Assembly: GCA_021029095.1 (NCBI GenBank)
Contig: JAJOHG010000001.1
Location: 372,001-436,000 of the forward strand
Direction of reading: 5' to 3'
DNA from: Phellopilus nigrolimitatus
Taxonomy: Eukaryota > Basidiomycota > Agaricomycetes > Hymenochaetales > Hymenochaetaceae
Length of the DNA stretch: 64,000 nucleotides
The notes below the pieces were generated by a model, which made no database searches, was not told the origin of the DNA, and was given only the letters and a program-made list of their open reading frames with translations. This document shows positions 13,048 through 24,530 of this stretch, piece by piece (position 1 is the first letter of the stretch; each line of letters begins with the position of its first letter). Made by a program: the position numbers and the translations under genes.

Positions 13048-14007
13048 ATGTCACAAGTCATTAACAACGCCGCGACTCAGGCCGTCGAGTCAGGCATCTA
13101 CACCTCGGAGTACGTCGCGTGCATGATTCGTTTCAGCTATTGCTGGAAGGTTCTAACATTTGTCTGTAGACGCGCTAAGCAGGGGGCTACTGGTCTGACC
13201 AACGACGGCCGGGCTAGTAGCGGCGCTGTCAAGCGCGAGGCACAGGTCAAGGCGTCAGACGTACAGACCGCTGCCAGCGATGCAGCTGAGACTGCTCAGG
13301 TGTGTTCTAGAGCGACAACTTGAGTTTCGAGCTTGGTCTTCTGACCTTGGGATGCCTTCCACAGGAAAAATTCCCGGAGGCTAAGAAGCAGACCGCATCG
13401 ACTGCCGACGTCCTGCAGCACGATTTGTCGCAGAAGACCGACGTGGCGACTGCGGAGGGCCAGAAGGACGTCGAGGCTGCCAAAGCAACCAGCGCAAGTT
13501 ATGTAGACCAGGCGAAGTTGTACGCCGGGAGCATGCTGGCGACAGCCCAGGTTTGCCGTTTCTTCTTTACCCCAGTGGTTGCTGGTACTGATGGCATGAG
13601 AACAGAGTTACGTCGAGGCTGGACAGAACAAGCTCGGGCCTTCGACGTCGCCGAACGCCACGACCGAGAACGGGGGCATCGGCTCCACACTCCAGTCCGC
13701 CGCCGGCACCGCGCTTGGGACGACGAAGAACCTGATCTCGACAGCCCAGCAGACCCTGCAGCCGCACATCGACAACGCGCGGGAGACCGCGCAGCCGTAC
13801 GCTGAAAGCGCGCGGGAGACGGTGCAGCCACACGTCGATAACGCACGCCAAGCCGCGCAGCCGTACGTGGACAGTGCCCGGGAGACAGTGCAACCGCATG
13901 TCGAGGCGGCGACGAATGCGGCGAAGCCGTACATCCAAAGTGCGAGGAACACGGTCGTTCCGAGCACAGAGGCGAAGGGGGAAATAGATCCTGCTTGTGA
14001 GGGGTGA
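13048..14007 (+). CDS. Amphipathic 11-residue-repeat protein (LEA/perilipin-like)
   Basis: Unrecognised family; four exons join in frame (13048-13109, 13170-13299, 13365-13550, 13606-14007; 259 residues). The whole protein is Ala/Gln/Thr/Glu-rich and predicted helical, with no membrane segment or signal peptide. The C-terminal third has tandem 11-residue units of the type 'ETAQPYAESAR', 'ETVQPHVDNAR', 'QAAQPYVDSAR', 'NAAKPYIQSAR'. Such 11-mers form amphipathic helices in LEA proteins, perilipins and apolipoproteins, so binding to lipid droplets or membranes, or a stress-protectant role, is an inference. The near-identical DNA repeats suggest recent expansion. Confidence 0.8.
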
Positions 14008-14421
14008 AGTGCTTTCGTGACTTGCACTCTATTCCAATTTCTCGCGGATTGAACAGCAGTCCCGGATTTTCTGATTTATATATCGTGTAACCAATACCCC
14101 ACGAAGTAATGTACCGCCATGTTGATAAATGTGAAAGAAGGAAGGAAAGAAAGAACTGAGAAGAACAACTCGAAAGCTAAATTGTAGTGACGGAGGTCAA
14201 GAGCAAGGCGAACGCACGGACGATTGTCGGCAAATGAATCATGATGACGTATACACACCACCTTTTCAAAGCAGCAGTGCTTTTGCTCGGCCCGCTCGTC
14301 GACGCCGCACTCGACATCCCATCCTTCGAGCTCACTGCTTCCAACGTCCAGCGGCCACTTTCATCTGCGGCCGATGCACGTTGTCTATGTATCCCGATAG
14401 TCTTCGCTTAATCTCTCGTCA
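14008..14421. other. Intergenic before the ABC1-type kinase gene
   Basis: 3' UTR-like AT-richer sequence, then promoter of the next gene. No gene seen. Confidence 0.5.
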
Positions 14422-16551
14422 ATGTTGGCGGCGTCCCGGTCAAGTGCCTCGGCGTCGCGACTAGGGTCCAAGCTTACCTCCACCTGCCGTGCTAGCGGCT
14501 CCCACTTCTCGTCCAGCTTTCCGCGCCAGCAGTCTTTCGTGCCCTTCTTCACGCGCACGCAGGTGCCGTACCGTAGCTTTGGCCGGAAACTCCTCTGGGC
14601 GCTGCCCGTCGCGGGTGGCGTCGCTTTCTACCTCTCCCCCAGGACGACTTCTTCACTCCCAAGCGCGGTATTTGCCTCGCCGAACCTCATACCTTGTCCG
14701 CCGCCCAAGTCCGACCCGCTAGAGACACAACTGGTGATAAACTCTCCGAACGAGGACGATGAGAACAGGTCCATCCTGTCGCGCGTCTTATCTTTTCTCT
14801 GCGAGCGGATATGGGAGCCCATCCTCACTGCGCGCCGCTTCGTCCATCTATTCTACATTTTTGTTCCGGTCATCCTTTCTTCCCCGGTAGTTCTTATTGG
14901 TGACTCTAGACATGGGCGCGTAAGCGAACGCTGGGGTGCAATTTGGTGGTACGAAGTTTTAGTGTCTGCTCTGCAGAGAGCTGGACCGACTTTTATCAAG
15001 GTACAACCATAATGAAAATCGTTTGTTGAGTATATGCTGAATCTTAGGCAGTTGGCGCAATGGGCGGCATCGCGTGCGGACCTTTTCCCAGCAGAACTTT
15101 GTGCAAGGATGGGCGCATTACACTCGGGTGGGAAGCCACACTCGATAAGACATACACGGAGAGTCATCGAGCGCGTCTTCCAACAGCCGTTTGAAGACGT
15201 CTTCGAGGAGTTTGACGCGGAGCCGATAGGCGTCGGTGCCATTGCTCAAGTCTACCGTGCGGTGTTAAGGAAAGACCTCATCCCTCCTTCGTACCTGAAT
15301 CCAAAACGCCCGCGGCGGATTGGCACTGCAGTGCTCAACCCCTCGGTTCCTTACGACCCACCCCCATCTGTCCCGACCGCTTCCGTTGCCATCAAAATCC
15401 TCCACCCACGCGTTGCGAAAAACATCTCGCGTGACCTCTCCATAATGCGCTTCTTCGCGCGCCTCGTCTCCGTGCTGCCGGGCATGGAGTGGATCTCGCT
15501 CCCGGAGGAGTTGGAGGTGTTTGGCGGGATGATGGCCGAGCAGCTCGACCTCCGACACGAGGCGGAGAATCTGAGGACGTTTGAGCATAATTTCAGCCAA
15601 AGGAAGGCGGCGGTGTCGTTCCCGCGGCCTTTGACGCTGTTCTCGAGCCAGGACGTGCTTGTGGAGGAGTTCCAGAATGCTCTTCCTATGGAGACGTTTT
15701 TAAAAATCGGAGGGGGCCCTTATGATAATCAGCTCGCAGAGCTTGGCTTAGACGCATTTTTGGTACGATCATAGTCAGATTTTTACTCGACTGGAAAGCG
15801 AGTTAATGAATCTCCAGAACATGCTTCTGTTAGACAATTTCGTACACTCTGACCTTCACCCAGGTAATATCATGATTAAATTCTACAAGCCATCGACCCG
15901 CTTTCTTCTAAAGGGCATGTGGGCGTCTTTCTGGGGGACCAAACAGCCTGAAGACCCGCTACACGCGCCTGACGACAATGCCGACGACGTCGACTGAGGT
16001 TGTCAACCGCCTTCGTAAACTCAAGACCTGATCCGCTCGCCTGGCGCGGTGAGCTGCACGCACTCTCCGAGCAGGGCTACCTCCCCGAGATCGTCTTCCT
16101 CGACGCCGGCCTCGTGACGACGCTGAACGACACGAACCGGCGCAACTTCCTCGAGCTTTTCCGTGCGATCGCGGAGTTCGATGGGTACCGCGCGGGGCAG
16201 CTGATGGTGCAGCGCTGCCGCTCGCCGCACCTCGCGGTCGAGCCGGAGACGTTCGCGCTGCGCATGCAGCACGTCGTGCTGAGCGTAAAGCGCAAGACAT
16301 TCTCGCTCGGGCGGATCAAGATCTCGGATATCCTGACGGAGGTGCTCAAGGCGGTGCGTGAGCACCACGTCAAGATGGAGGGCGACTTCGTGAACACGGT
16401 CATCTCGGTGCTGCTACTCGAGGGTATTGGGAGGCAGCTGAACCCGGAGCTCGACCTCTTCAAGAGCGCACTACCGATCTTACGCCAGCTAGGGAGGCAG
16501 ATGACAGCGCAGGAGTCGATGGACTCGGTGAAAGCAGCTGCCAAGGAGTGA
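14422..16551 (+). CDS. ABC1/UbiB-family atypical kinase, mitochondrial (YPL109C/Cqd2-like), with apparent frameshifts
   Basis: ABC1-family proteins act in mitochondria; yeast YPL109C (Cqd2) affects coenzyme Q distribution and lipid homeostasis. Exons 14422-15000, 15052-15762 and 15818 onward. The start is rich in Arg/Ser ('MLAASRSSASASRLGSKL'), a good mitochondrial presequence. Motifs in order: 'TFIKLAQWAASRADLFP', 'AEPIGVGAIAQVYRA' (Ala-rich loop), 'VAIKILHP' (VAIK-type Lys), 'LDLRHEAENL', 'HSDLHPGNIM' (catalytic loop), 'EIVFLDAGLV' (metal-binding DAG). Between the catalytic loop and DAG the frame breaks twice: the conserved peptide runs in frame 1 to about 15994, frame 2 to about 16028, then frame 3 to the TGA at 16549-16551. 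Each break fits one extra T (near 15995 and 16029). Either the gene is disrupted or the assembly has two errors; no GT-AG intron explains it. Confidence 0.85.
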
Positions 16552-17058
16552 CCTGGGCGCATATCTAAAAGTGCGTGATGCTGTTTTTACTTATGGAACC
16601 TATCCAAATTTTGACGGATCCCCTTTTCTAGCTGTGGGTGTGGCTAGAGGCTCGACAATTCGCTACATCTGCTATCGTAGACTTTGACGATCTCATACGA
16701 TACGACTGGTGAGTCTATCTCATCGACAGTTTTCAACTGCTCTGATCCCATCCTTTCAGGTTGGTGCCGAACGTATAGAGAAGACAGGTAAACGGATATA
16801 CTCTAGAAGGTATCGACATAGCGCTATATGCTATTAATTACTTGTATTTTTTTTTCTTTTTTTTACAACACACGCTACTTGAATGGCTATTTGGATCTGG
16901 TTTCGTAGGAAAGACTGAAGGATTATTACTCCCCTTGCTTTGGGGCTAAATCTCGTGCTTCAAGAAAAGGGACATTTATTATTCTCTGAACCCTGAGCGG
17001 AGAAAAACGTAAAGAAGTTAATGGACGACACAAAACGGGCCGACGACGAATAGCTTAC
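16552..17058. other. Intergenic, probable 3' flanks of two convergent genes
   Basis: Contains a T-rich run near 16848-16864. No coding exon of the neighbouring FAD monooxygenase is found here although its C-terminal part should be encoded in this stretch. Confidence 0.5.
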
Positions 17059-18409
17059 AGAATTTCCTAGTAACGCAACCCGTCCATCGGCATAGCTCGG
17101 CAGGTCCCGTATGTGGCTGATGGTCCATCTCGAAGGGTTGTCTACACACTGTATATCTATTCAGAACACAAGACGAGTCTCAGACACCCACGTCGAGAAG
17201 TTGCTGGACCTCCGGCTCCCAGCCCTTGTAGCATTCAAGCATCTCTTGTTTTGAGACGTCGACTACCGCCGGGCCATCCAAGTCCTTCCCATCTCCTCCG
17301 GGAACCGTCACGAAAGCGACTAGATTCACTAGGCGCCCTTGCGAAATTGGATACGATACGACATGCTGCGGTCAAACCGTAGTCAGGTCTTAGAGCGCGC
17401 GCCGAAGTAATGGATACTCGCCTTATCCTTCCCACAGTACTAGATACGTGTCTCAGTAAAGCCCGGGTCTGAAAAGGAAACGAAAACTCATACCATCATA
17501 GATGATGAGGCCGCTTGGTGGCCTTGTGCTGCACGCAGGAGCTTCTCAGTTTCCACGAGCGCGCGATACGCGTACGTACCAGACCAGCTTGCGTTGACGT
17601 AGCTTCTCAGCTTCGCAGATTTCGCCGCGTCTTCCTTCGCTGCTAGTTCTGCAAGTCGGGTGTACATCGTCGCACGCGTAGCAGATTTGATGCCGTCGGC
17701 GCCAACAAGTAGATCTGCCTGTGCGGAACTTCCGTCCAGGAAATGGAGCGTTACACCCCCGGAGGCTAGTGAGTTCTGTTCGGTCTGCTCGTAGGAGACG
17801 AGTCTCTTAGAGAAATGCGTGCGCAAATTTTGAGAAGAGAGAAGGTTGTCGCTTAGCACCTTAAGCATGTCGGCCCGATGGAGTGTGATTGAGCCATCTA
17901 GAGGAAGCGTTGGAAACCGGCGATTTTATCGAAAAAGAACTCAAGGATGCTTACAGGGTACCATCATCGGGTGGAAATTAAATCCTTGTTCCTCCTGGTC
18001 GCTTTTCCTAAACACAAAACCCTGACCTTAATGAGGAATGTAAGTCGGGCAGGTATGCAATAGCTCGAGGGCCCATGGCTTACTAAGGGCGTCGACAGGA
18101 GGCTTGACGGTCATCTTCCCAAGAGATGCGTCGAGTCCAAGCAACTGCATGATGAACCATGTCCGCTTCCACACAGAAATGCCCGCCCCAATTTCAGTGA
18201 ATTGAGGAGCAGCCTCGTAAAGGTCGATCTGCACGTCGCTGCAGTACTTATTTAAGACAACGGCTAATGAGAGTCCTCCGATCCCGCCGCCGCTAGTAAT
18301 ATGTTCTGCTCAACCTGGTGGCTGGAAAGGACACATTGAAAAGAGAGACGTACCAGATAGCTATGCGGATGCGTGGCCGAGGCCTCACTGCGATGGGTAG
18401 ACTCGCCAT
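17059..18409 (-). pseudogene. FAD-dependent monooxygenase (salicylate hydroxylase-like), 3' truncated
   Basis: Class A flavin monooxygenases hydroxylate aromatic compounds with NAD(P)H and O2. Starting at the ATG complement of 18407-18409 the exons give a Rossmann motif 'GGGIGGLSLA', 'EIGAGISVW', 'FHPMMVP', 'ADLLVGADGIKSATR' (DG motif), then 'YCGKDK', 'HVVSYPISQG', 'WEPEVQQLLD' and 'LPSYADGRVALLGN' ending at a GTAAGC donor near 17058. The family continues with a 'GDAAHAM.PHQGAGA' block and ~100 more residues; none is seen downstream, and the Asp of the GD motif is Asn here. The intron at 17366-17421 needs a GC donor (AAG|GCGAGT). Upstream part looks intact, so truncation is the main defect. 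Confidence 0.75.
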
Positions 18410-19344
18410 CCTCTGACGAGTATGGAGCACGATAGCATATATAGATAGATGCCTGTCGGAAAGAAAGACGAGGATAGAAAAGATGAGCGAGCTTCCGTGT
18501 AAAAACCTCTCGCGGTGTCTATTATTTATTTAAAAAAAGCTCCACGGAGCGCGCAGACGGAATATTTGGCCTGTGAGGTACCAAAAGTCTTCCAGTGAGT
18601 TTTTCACATGGCATTTGGTTACTCTCACATACCTGAAAACGCATGTGAAAGGCGGCAAGAATAGACTGGGCGGTATGTCAGTATAAAGAAGGCCGAGTCG
18701 CTAAAAGAAAGTAGCAAATTCGTGAGGTGGGAACTGGGACAACGGAGACGCCGAAAATAAGAATTTAGTTTGTATGCTATCTTCTGAGACAAAAGCTTGA
18801 GAGCTTGCTACTTTCATGAAGCAAGGATTATTGAGAAAGAGTGCTTGATGGACACGATCGCGACTTGCGAAAGTCATTTGGTATTGTCAACGACTCGCGT
18901 CAGCTGTGTCTTTCTCTGAGTCTCTGTTTCTCCTCTCCGAGCAGAGAAGGCGTGAGTGTACATTCAGCCCAGAAGAGTTGATAACTTGGTCGAAGTTAAG
19001 ACGTGTCATTTTCATGTTGATTCGAGTCTCCAATCTCGAGCAGATACTACAAAGTTACTATCGTTTGACGAGCGAGTAGTGAAAACAGGTTTTTGTCGGG
19101 CCAAATCTCGGAAAGAGACACGAGAATTAGGCATTTCGAGATGTAATCGAGTGAGCAACGTAAGCTTTGCAAGCAGAGCCACACTGCCAGGGGAACTCGC
19201 TCCGATGAGTCATTAAGAACCACGAGCGTCGATCCCTTTTCGGGCCGAGCGCCAATCATGACGATCACTTGAATACATCCACTGCTCGGGTCTGCCCCCG
19301 AGACCCGGCTCCCGACTCGACGACCACTGTCCAACCAACCCACC
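18410..19344. other. Divergent intergenic region
   Basis: Lies between the start of the minus-strand monooxygenase and the plus-strand transporter, so it should hold both promoters. A 'GCATATATAG' TATA-like element sits at about 18435-18445 for the minus-strand gene. No gene seen. Confidence 0.45.
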
Positions 19345-22300
19345 ATGGACGCCAGCAGCGACAAGGACATCAAAGCCACCAATAACACCGCGACACAGAC
19401 CACCATGCCATCCAAGCGTCGGCGCTCCCCGCTCGCGACGCTCGTCGACGCCCTGCCAGCCTGGGCGGGCGAACATTTGCGCTCCAAGCACTCGTGGAAG
19501 ATCCTCGTGCGCTGCTGGGTAGCCTCCTTCGCCGCGTTCGTTCTCATCCTCCCGGACAGGTCCCTCAAGGCCCTGGGAAATGCGTAAGTTCACTCTCTCG
19601 TTTGTGTCGACCTTGCATGCTGATTCGGTATTCTCCACCAGCGCGTTCTTCACCATACTGGCCAGCCTCATCGTCCCGCCCAACATGCCCGTCCAGATGT
19701 TTTTCTTCGTCAGTACTCTGGAACCCCTTATGGCTTGCCTCTGATATACATCGAACTTGCTCAGGCCATCTCGCTCATGATCGTCGGTATGATGCTCGGC
19801 TGGGGACTCGGCGCAGCGACCATGAGGGCGGGACTTGCTGTTCGAAATCAGACTCTGCTCAAATCCGCTTACCAGAGAGCGCAAGAAGGGTACACACAGT
19901 AATTACCTTATTCTGAAGGCACTGCTAATTGTCCTTGTGTTATTTCTGCAGGGCGGCTGGTGCAGCCAATCCAGATGCTATATTCACACTTGACGTCTTC
20001 AAAGGATTTTTCTTGGACACCAGGCAAGTACAATATATTCGAGGATTTTTCATGCCAATTTTTCATCTACGAGCAGATCAACTGTGGTTTATGGCGTGCT
20101 TTTCGGCGTATTCTCCTTCTTTTTCGCTATAGGTAGAGCTTACAGGCCGCGTTTAGTCATATTCTTCACATTTGCCCAAGTTTTTCTGGACATACTTTGC
20201 GTAAGTAAAATCTTTTCTTGTAATCTTAGATGTCAGTTTACTGATTTGCTGCGGTTTCAGACTTTTGGGCCCCTTTTCCCTGCCGCGGAGTATAACATCA
20301 TGTCTTCCATGCTCATTTCCGTTGGGTCATACATGGCAATCGGGGTTGTGTGTTGCATCTTCATCTTTCCCGAGACGATGAATCATTCCTACCTTGCTCT
20401 GGTCACGAAATTACTAGGGTCTTTGAAAGACTACGGTGAAATGTACGGGTCGGTCCTGGAGCTGTCACCTGAGGAGATTGTTGACGACAAGGACGATATC
20501 GTGGGACGGAGCGTCAAACAGCGCCTTGATTTAATCACGATGTTAAAAGAATGTGAGTTCTCGATACTATAGGCATGAAAAATCTCCGACACTGATGGTT
20601 GGCTTCAGTGGAACAGAAGAGCGGTTTGATCAATGCTGAGTTCAGCTGGGGACGGTGGAACGGAAACGACGCGAAGGGCCTCGAAGAACCCCTTCGCATC
20701 CTCATCGCCCGCATGGGGAGCTTCTACTCTTTCCCCAAGCTTCTCAGCATGTACACCTCTACACCACTCTCCCGCTCGACCACTTCGTCCGGAGACACCG
20801 ACACCGCCTCAAGCACTAGCGTATCGGAGGACGTCGCCGGCGACACCGAGCTCATCCGGCAGCTGCACTCGCGCCGCGTTGCCCTCGAGGCCGAGCACGG
20901 TGTGCGCATGACTGACATCCTGCCGCCTCTGCGCGAGTCGACGGCCGCGCTCCGAGCGGCGTGCGTCGACGCGCTGGGCGCTGCAGGCGCTGTCGTAGCG
21001 GAGACAAATACGCGCCGGTGGAAACACGGGTCGACGGCGCTCGCGGAGAAGGAGGCGGCTCTGGACACGGCGGAGGAGCGCCTACGCTCCTGCGCGGAGG
21101 CGTACAAGGCTGAGACGCGCTTCGCCGTCGTCGAGCCGTTCCTGCCCATGCTGCGCGCCGCGGACGAGGACGCGGACAAGCGCAAGCAGCTGCCGATCCG
21201 GTCGCTGGTTGTCGCCTCCGCGTTTGCCTCGCAGCTCGTCGTCACCGTCGATGGGATCATGGATCTGCTCGAGGTCATCCGGACGACCTCGAACAAGCGG
21301 AAGAAGGCCAGGCTTTGGGCGCCCGGCGGGCTGAGAGCGATTGGCAACTTTTTCTTGAGGAGAGGGAAGGGCAGCGGGACTGAGAAGGCGCTTGGAGAAG
21401 GCTCACCTCCAGAAGTAGATCACGACGAAAAGAAAGAGGACGCCTCGTACAGTATGCATTTTTCCTGTTCTATAAAAGTCTTCACTTATACGTGCCTTTC
21501 TTGCAGAACGCGACCCGGACAGCCGTCCGCCAACAAACGCGTTCCAAAAATTCATGAACGGAGTCCACAGCATATATTTATGGGCCAAAACACCGGAGGC
21601 AATGGTGAACAAATTCAATCGTGTTTGAGCGAAGTAGAGAGCTGAATGCCCAAGCCAAGTTCGCGGCAAAATATACCACTTTATCTATTCTTCTTTGGCT
21701 GCCAGCTATCTTCCCTACTTCTGCGTGTGAGTCACCGTGCCTCTACGCTTTTTCGAAAATACGTTTTAAAATGATTGGTTATAGACTTCTACTATGTTGA
21801 AAAAGGTGTATGGTACGGTTCGAGACTGTCTCCCCCAACAATTGACCTTGCTAACTTGAAATGTTTTTACAGGGCTCTGATTATGGGGCAAACATCTATG
21901 ACTGTATATGCTTCAGACCAGATTTACGAGTGAGTAATTCGACCTTAGCGGTGGTTCCGGCTGCATGACCCATAAATCCGTCTTCAGCGCCATGATGCGT
22001 ATTTCAGGAACGGTCGCAGGCTTAGCAACTGGCCTCCTTGCCTGGTACATCGGTAAGTCAATATTTCTTCCGCATGAAACATATACTTGATTTCTCCTTC
22101 CCTTGGTCCAGGCAACGGCCATGGAAATGGCAATCCGTATGGTGCGGCAGCGGCGTTCGGCGTCTTCCTCATTCCGGTCGTCTTTCTGCGTATCAATGCC
22201 CCGCCGGCAAAATTGGTGGCTTTTGTTATGCTTGACGTATGTTCTTCTGCCAGTGCACCGAAAATTTTGACCCTGACGCTTCCTTATTTCTTTCTTCCTT

Positions 22301-23473
22301 CCTGTCATTGAAAAGGTGACATTGGCGCTTATCGTCGGATATTCGTGGATCGACGGCCATCTTGCTACCGTAGGCAACCCGGGAATCGGGTGGTCCATTG
22401 CGTGGAAGCGTTTCGTGCTCGTGATGATCGGTAAGCCGTCATCTCTGATTCACGCCGGGAAAAAAGAACTGATGAAAGGCAAAAGGCTATGTTGCGTCGT
22501 TTTTCTTCATGATAATACCGCCGACGTCTGGGCGGAAGTCCGTGCGTCTGCGGAACGCCGCCGCCATCAGCGAGCTCTCGGGAATCTACGCATCGCTCAT
22601 GTCCGTCTGGATCAGCGACGAGGAGACGCGCGCGCACGCCGACGGGGACTCTGCCGGAGACGAGAAGGCGGCGGACCGACCAAAATCGGACGCGAAGCCC
22701 CCGTGGGCCGTGCAGTACCGCAGCAGGGCGCTGGAGCTCATGGAGGAGCTTGCGGCGCTGCAGATGCGCACTGGCACGGCGGTGTTCGAGGGCGGCATCC
22801 GCGGCGCGTGGCCTGCGGCGGAGTACAACAAGCTGCTCAGCTTGGAGAGGGACATGCTCTCTGCGCTCGGTCAGGTACGTGCAATCTACAGGATTTTTTC
22901 TTCTTTCGCGCGGAAAGAAAGGGGCTTACCAGGAATTCCGATGTAGTTATCCAGCGCGCTCCACCATTTGGACCCATCCTGGCGAGTGTCTTTGAATCGC
23001 AGGACAATGATCTTGAATCCCAACTTTGTCCGTCCCTCTACCAAATTCAAAAAAAAAAAGTCTCACAAAGAAAGTATAGATCACCGACGTCATGTCGACC
23101 TTCGCGCTCGTCTCGCAGTCTTTGCGCACAGGCGAGCCCATGCACCAAATCCTGCCCTCGTCGCTGCTCGATAGGCTGCTTTACCACCACTCCCACGACG
23201 CAATCTCGCACGCCGAGCAGGAGCAGAAGGCCAGCTACGTCGAGCGGATCACGTCGCTGGAGTTCATCTACTTCTCGACGGGTATCACTGCAGTCTCTCA
23301 GGTCATTCAGGTAAGGTCGGCATGGGAGTTTCGTTTTCTTTTGTCGCTGACTCGGTATGTTTTAGGCTTTGGACGAGATGCACCGCATAACGAAGAAGCT
23401 GTGCGGCGAGGTTCCCTTCAGAGGCTTCAGCGAGTGGAGGGACGAGTACGAGCGCGCATACGGCTCTGCATAA
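19345..23473 (+). CDS. ArAE/DUF2421 (FUSC-type) membrane transporter
   Basis: Fungal aromatic-acid-exporter / Bre4-like family, inner membranes, proposed efflux of organic anions; substrate unknown. I could join 18 exons in frame: 19345-19583, 19642-19708, 19765-19889, 19952-20023, 20077-20200, 20261-20552, 20609-21451, 21507-21604, 21660-21726, 21785-21812, 21873-21929, 21988-22052, 22112-22236, 22316-22430, 22486-22874, 22947-23027, 23080-23310, 23366-23473 (1041 residues). First helix bundle: 'ILASLIVPPNMPVQMFFF', 'SLMIVGMMLGWGLG'. Central cytosolic, charged helical domain from the long exon. Second bundle: 'LLWLPAIFPTSA', 'WALIMGQTSMTVYASDQIYD', 'RISGTVAGLATGLLAWYIG', 'VTLALIVGYSW'. C-terminal DUF2421-like region. 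Intron 20024-20076 has a GC donor (AG|GCAAGT). Confidence 0.9.
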
Positions 23474-23566
23474 GTTATATGTTAAGAAAATCGGGGTGAT
23501 TAGTACCTATAACTGACCGAGCAACGCAAAACAAAACAAGGCGGAAATATGCTACTATACGTACAA

Positions 23567-23906
23567 TTAAATGTCCACGCGTATGCGCTGTAAGATTGGT
23601 ATGATCCTCTCCCATTCCTCGATTGACTGTATGTAGATTTTGTTATTTGTTTCAGTTAATGCGAGTGTACTTGGGAAAGGGATAAAACAGCCTACCGATT
23701 TATACATATCAATCTGACCGTCGGCTAGCGAGCCTAGCATCTTCTTCATCTCTACTTCCTTCGCGTGCTGGAAGATAGCCTGCTCTTTGAGCGTCTCGTC
23801 GCTGAAGGCGTCGGAGGTCTCGTGAGCAGTGGTGACAACGTCTTGCAGCTACAACAAAAAAAAGTGGCTAAGTGACAGAAAAATGTAACCGATGTAGGTG
23901 CTAATT
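23567..23906 (-). pseudogene. Duplicate of the SNX4 3' end
   Basis: Near-identical to 27726-28068: the last two SNX4 exons (ending 'EEWERIIPILQRIRVDI' and stop) with their intron, then similarity ends near 'CCGATGTA', within the next intron. No upstream SNX4 exon is present, so it is a truncated copy convergent to the ArAE gene. Confidence 0.85.
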
Positions 23907-24530
23907 GCATTGCAAGTCCTGGTCAAGTTATTCTTTAAAAGACGTAGGACCTTCGGATCTCGCAAATTCAAACGACGAGATCATGTTTTCGTGGGCGGAG
24001 AGAGAACATGAGTGATGTAGTATATGCCGAGTCTGGTTGCGGACACGGCTTCCTCGGCTGTCAAAAGAGGCGCCGGCAAATTTGGGATCGACCGTGACAT
24101 ATGTGGCTCAGCATGCGGCATCTCGTTTGGGATTACTAGTACCAGTACTCGCACGGCCCCCCGCATACCAACACATCCAACATAATCCCGCCTCATAATC
24201 GCCATATATGTCGGCTTCAAAAACAAAATGAAGAAACTTCACAAAAAGTTGGGGCTTCATTCGCGCTCGAAAATGCAGTAGGGATCAGACCCGGGAACAT
24301 AACACACATCCGAGTCGGCCTGTGCTATGGTATTTTTAGATTCCGACTTCCTCGATTTACTGACAAGTGGGCGGTAGCTGATGATCAGTGATACTCCCGT
24401 GATTAGCTAAGAAAGATTTCATTAAGTCAGAAGTCGTGTCTCAAGGAGATACTTATAGTCAAGACCGACGTTGTGAAGGGGTTGAAGGACACCCCTCTGT
24501 TGTTTCCACTTGCTGTCGTCTGCTTTCCCA
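23907..24530. other. Intergenic before the DUF6533 gene
   Basis: No gene seen; presumably the promoter of the DUF6533 gene within the last part. Confidence 0.45.

Noticed and set aside
13320..13805. 161-codon plus-strand ORF
   Set aside because: Runs through two introns of the 11-residue-repeat gene in the wrong frame; the spliced frame carries the repeats.
9868..14421. Homeodomain mating-type genes next to the beta-flanking-like gene
   Set aside because: Searched by eye for a homeodomain 'WFxNxR' motif on both strands; only a DUF6534 protein and the 11-mer repeat protein are present.
19213..19884. Long minus-strand ORF (223 codons)
   Set aside because: It is antisense to well-supported ArAE exons whose splice sites and helices match the family; composition is Arg/Gly-rich as expected of a shadow frame.
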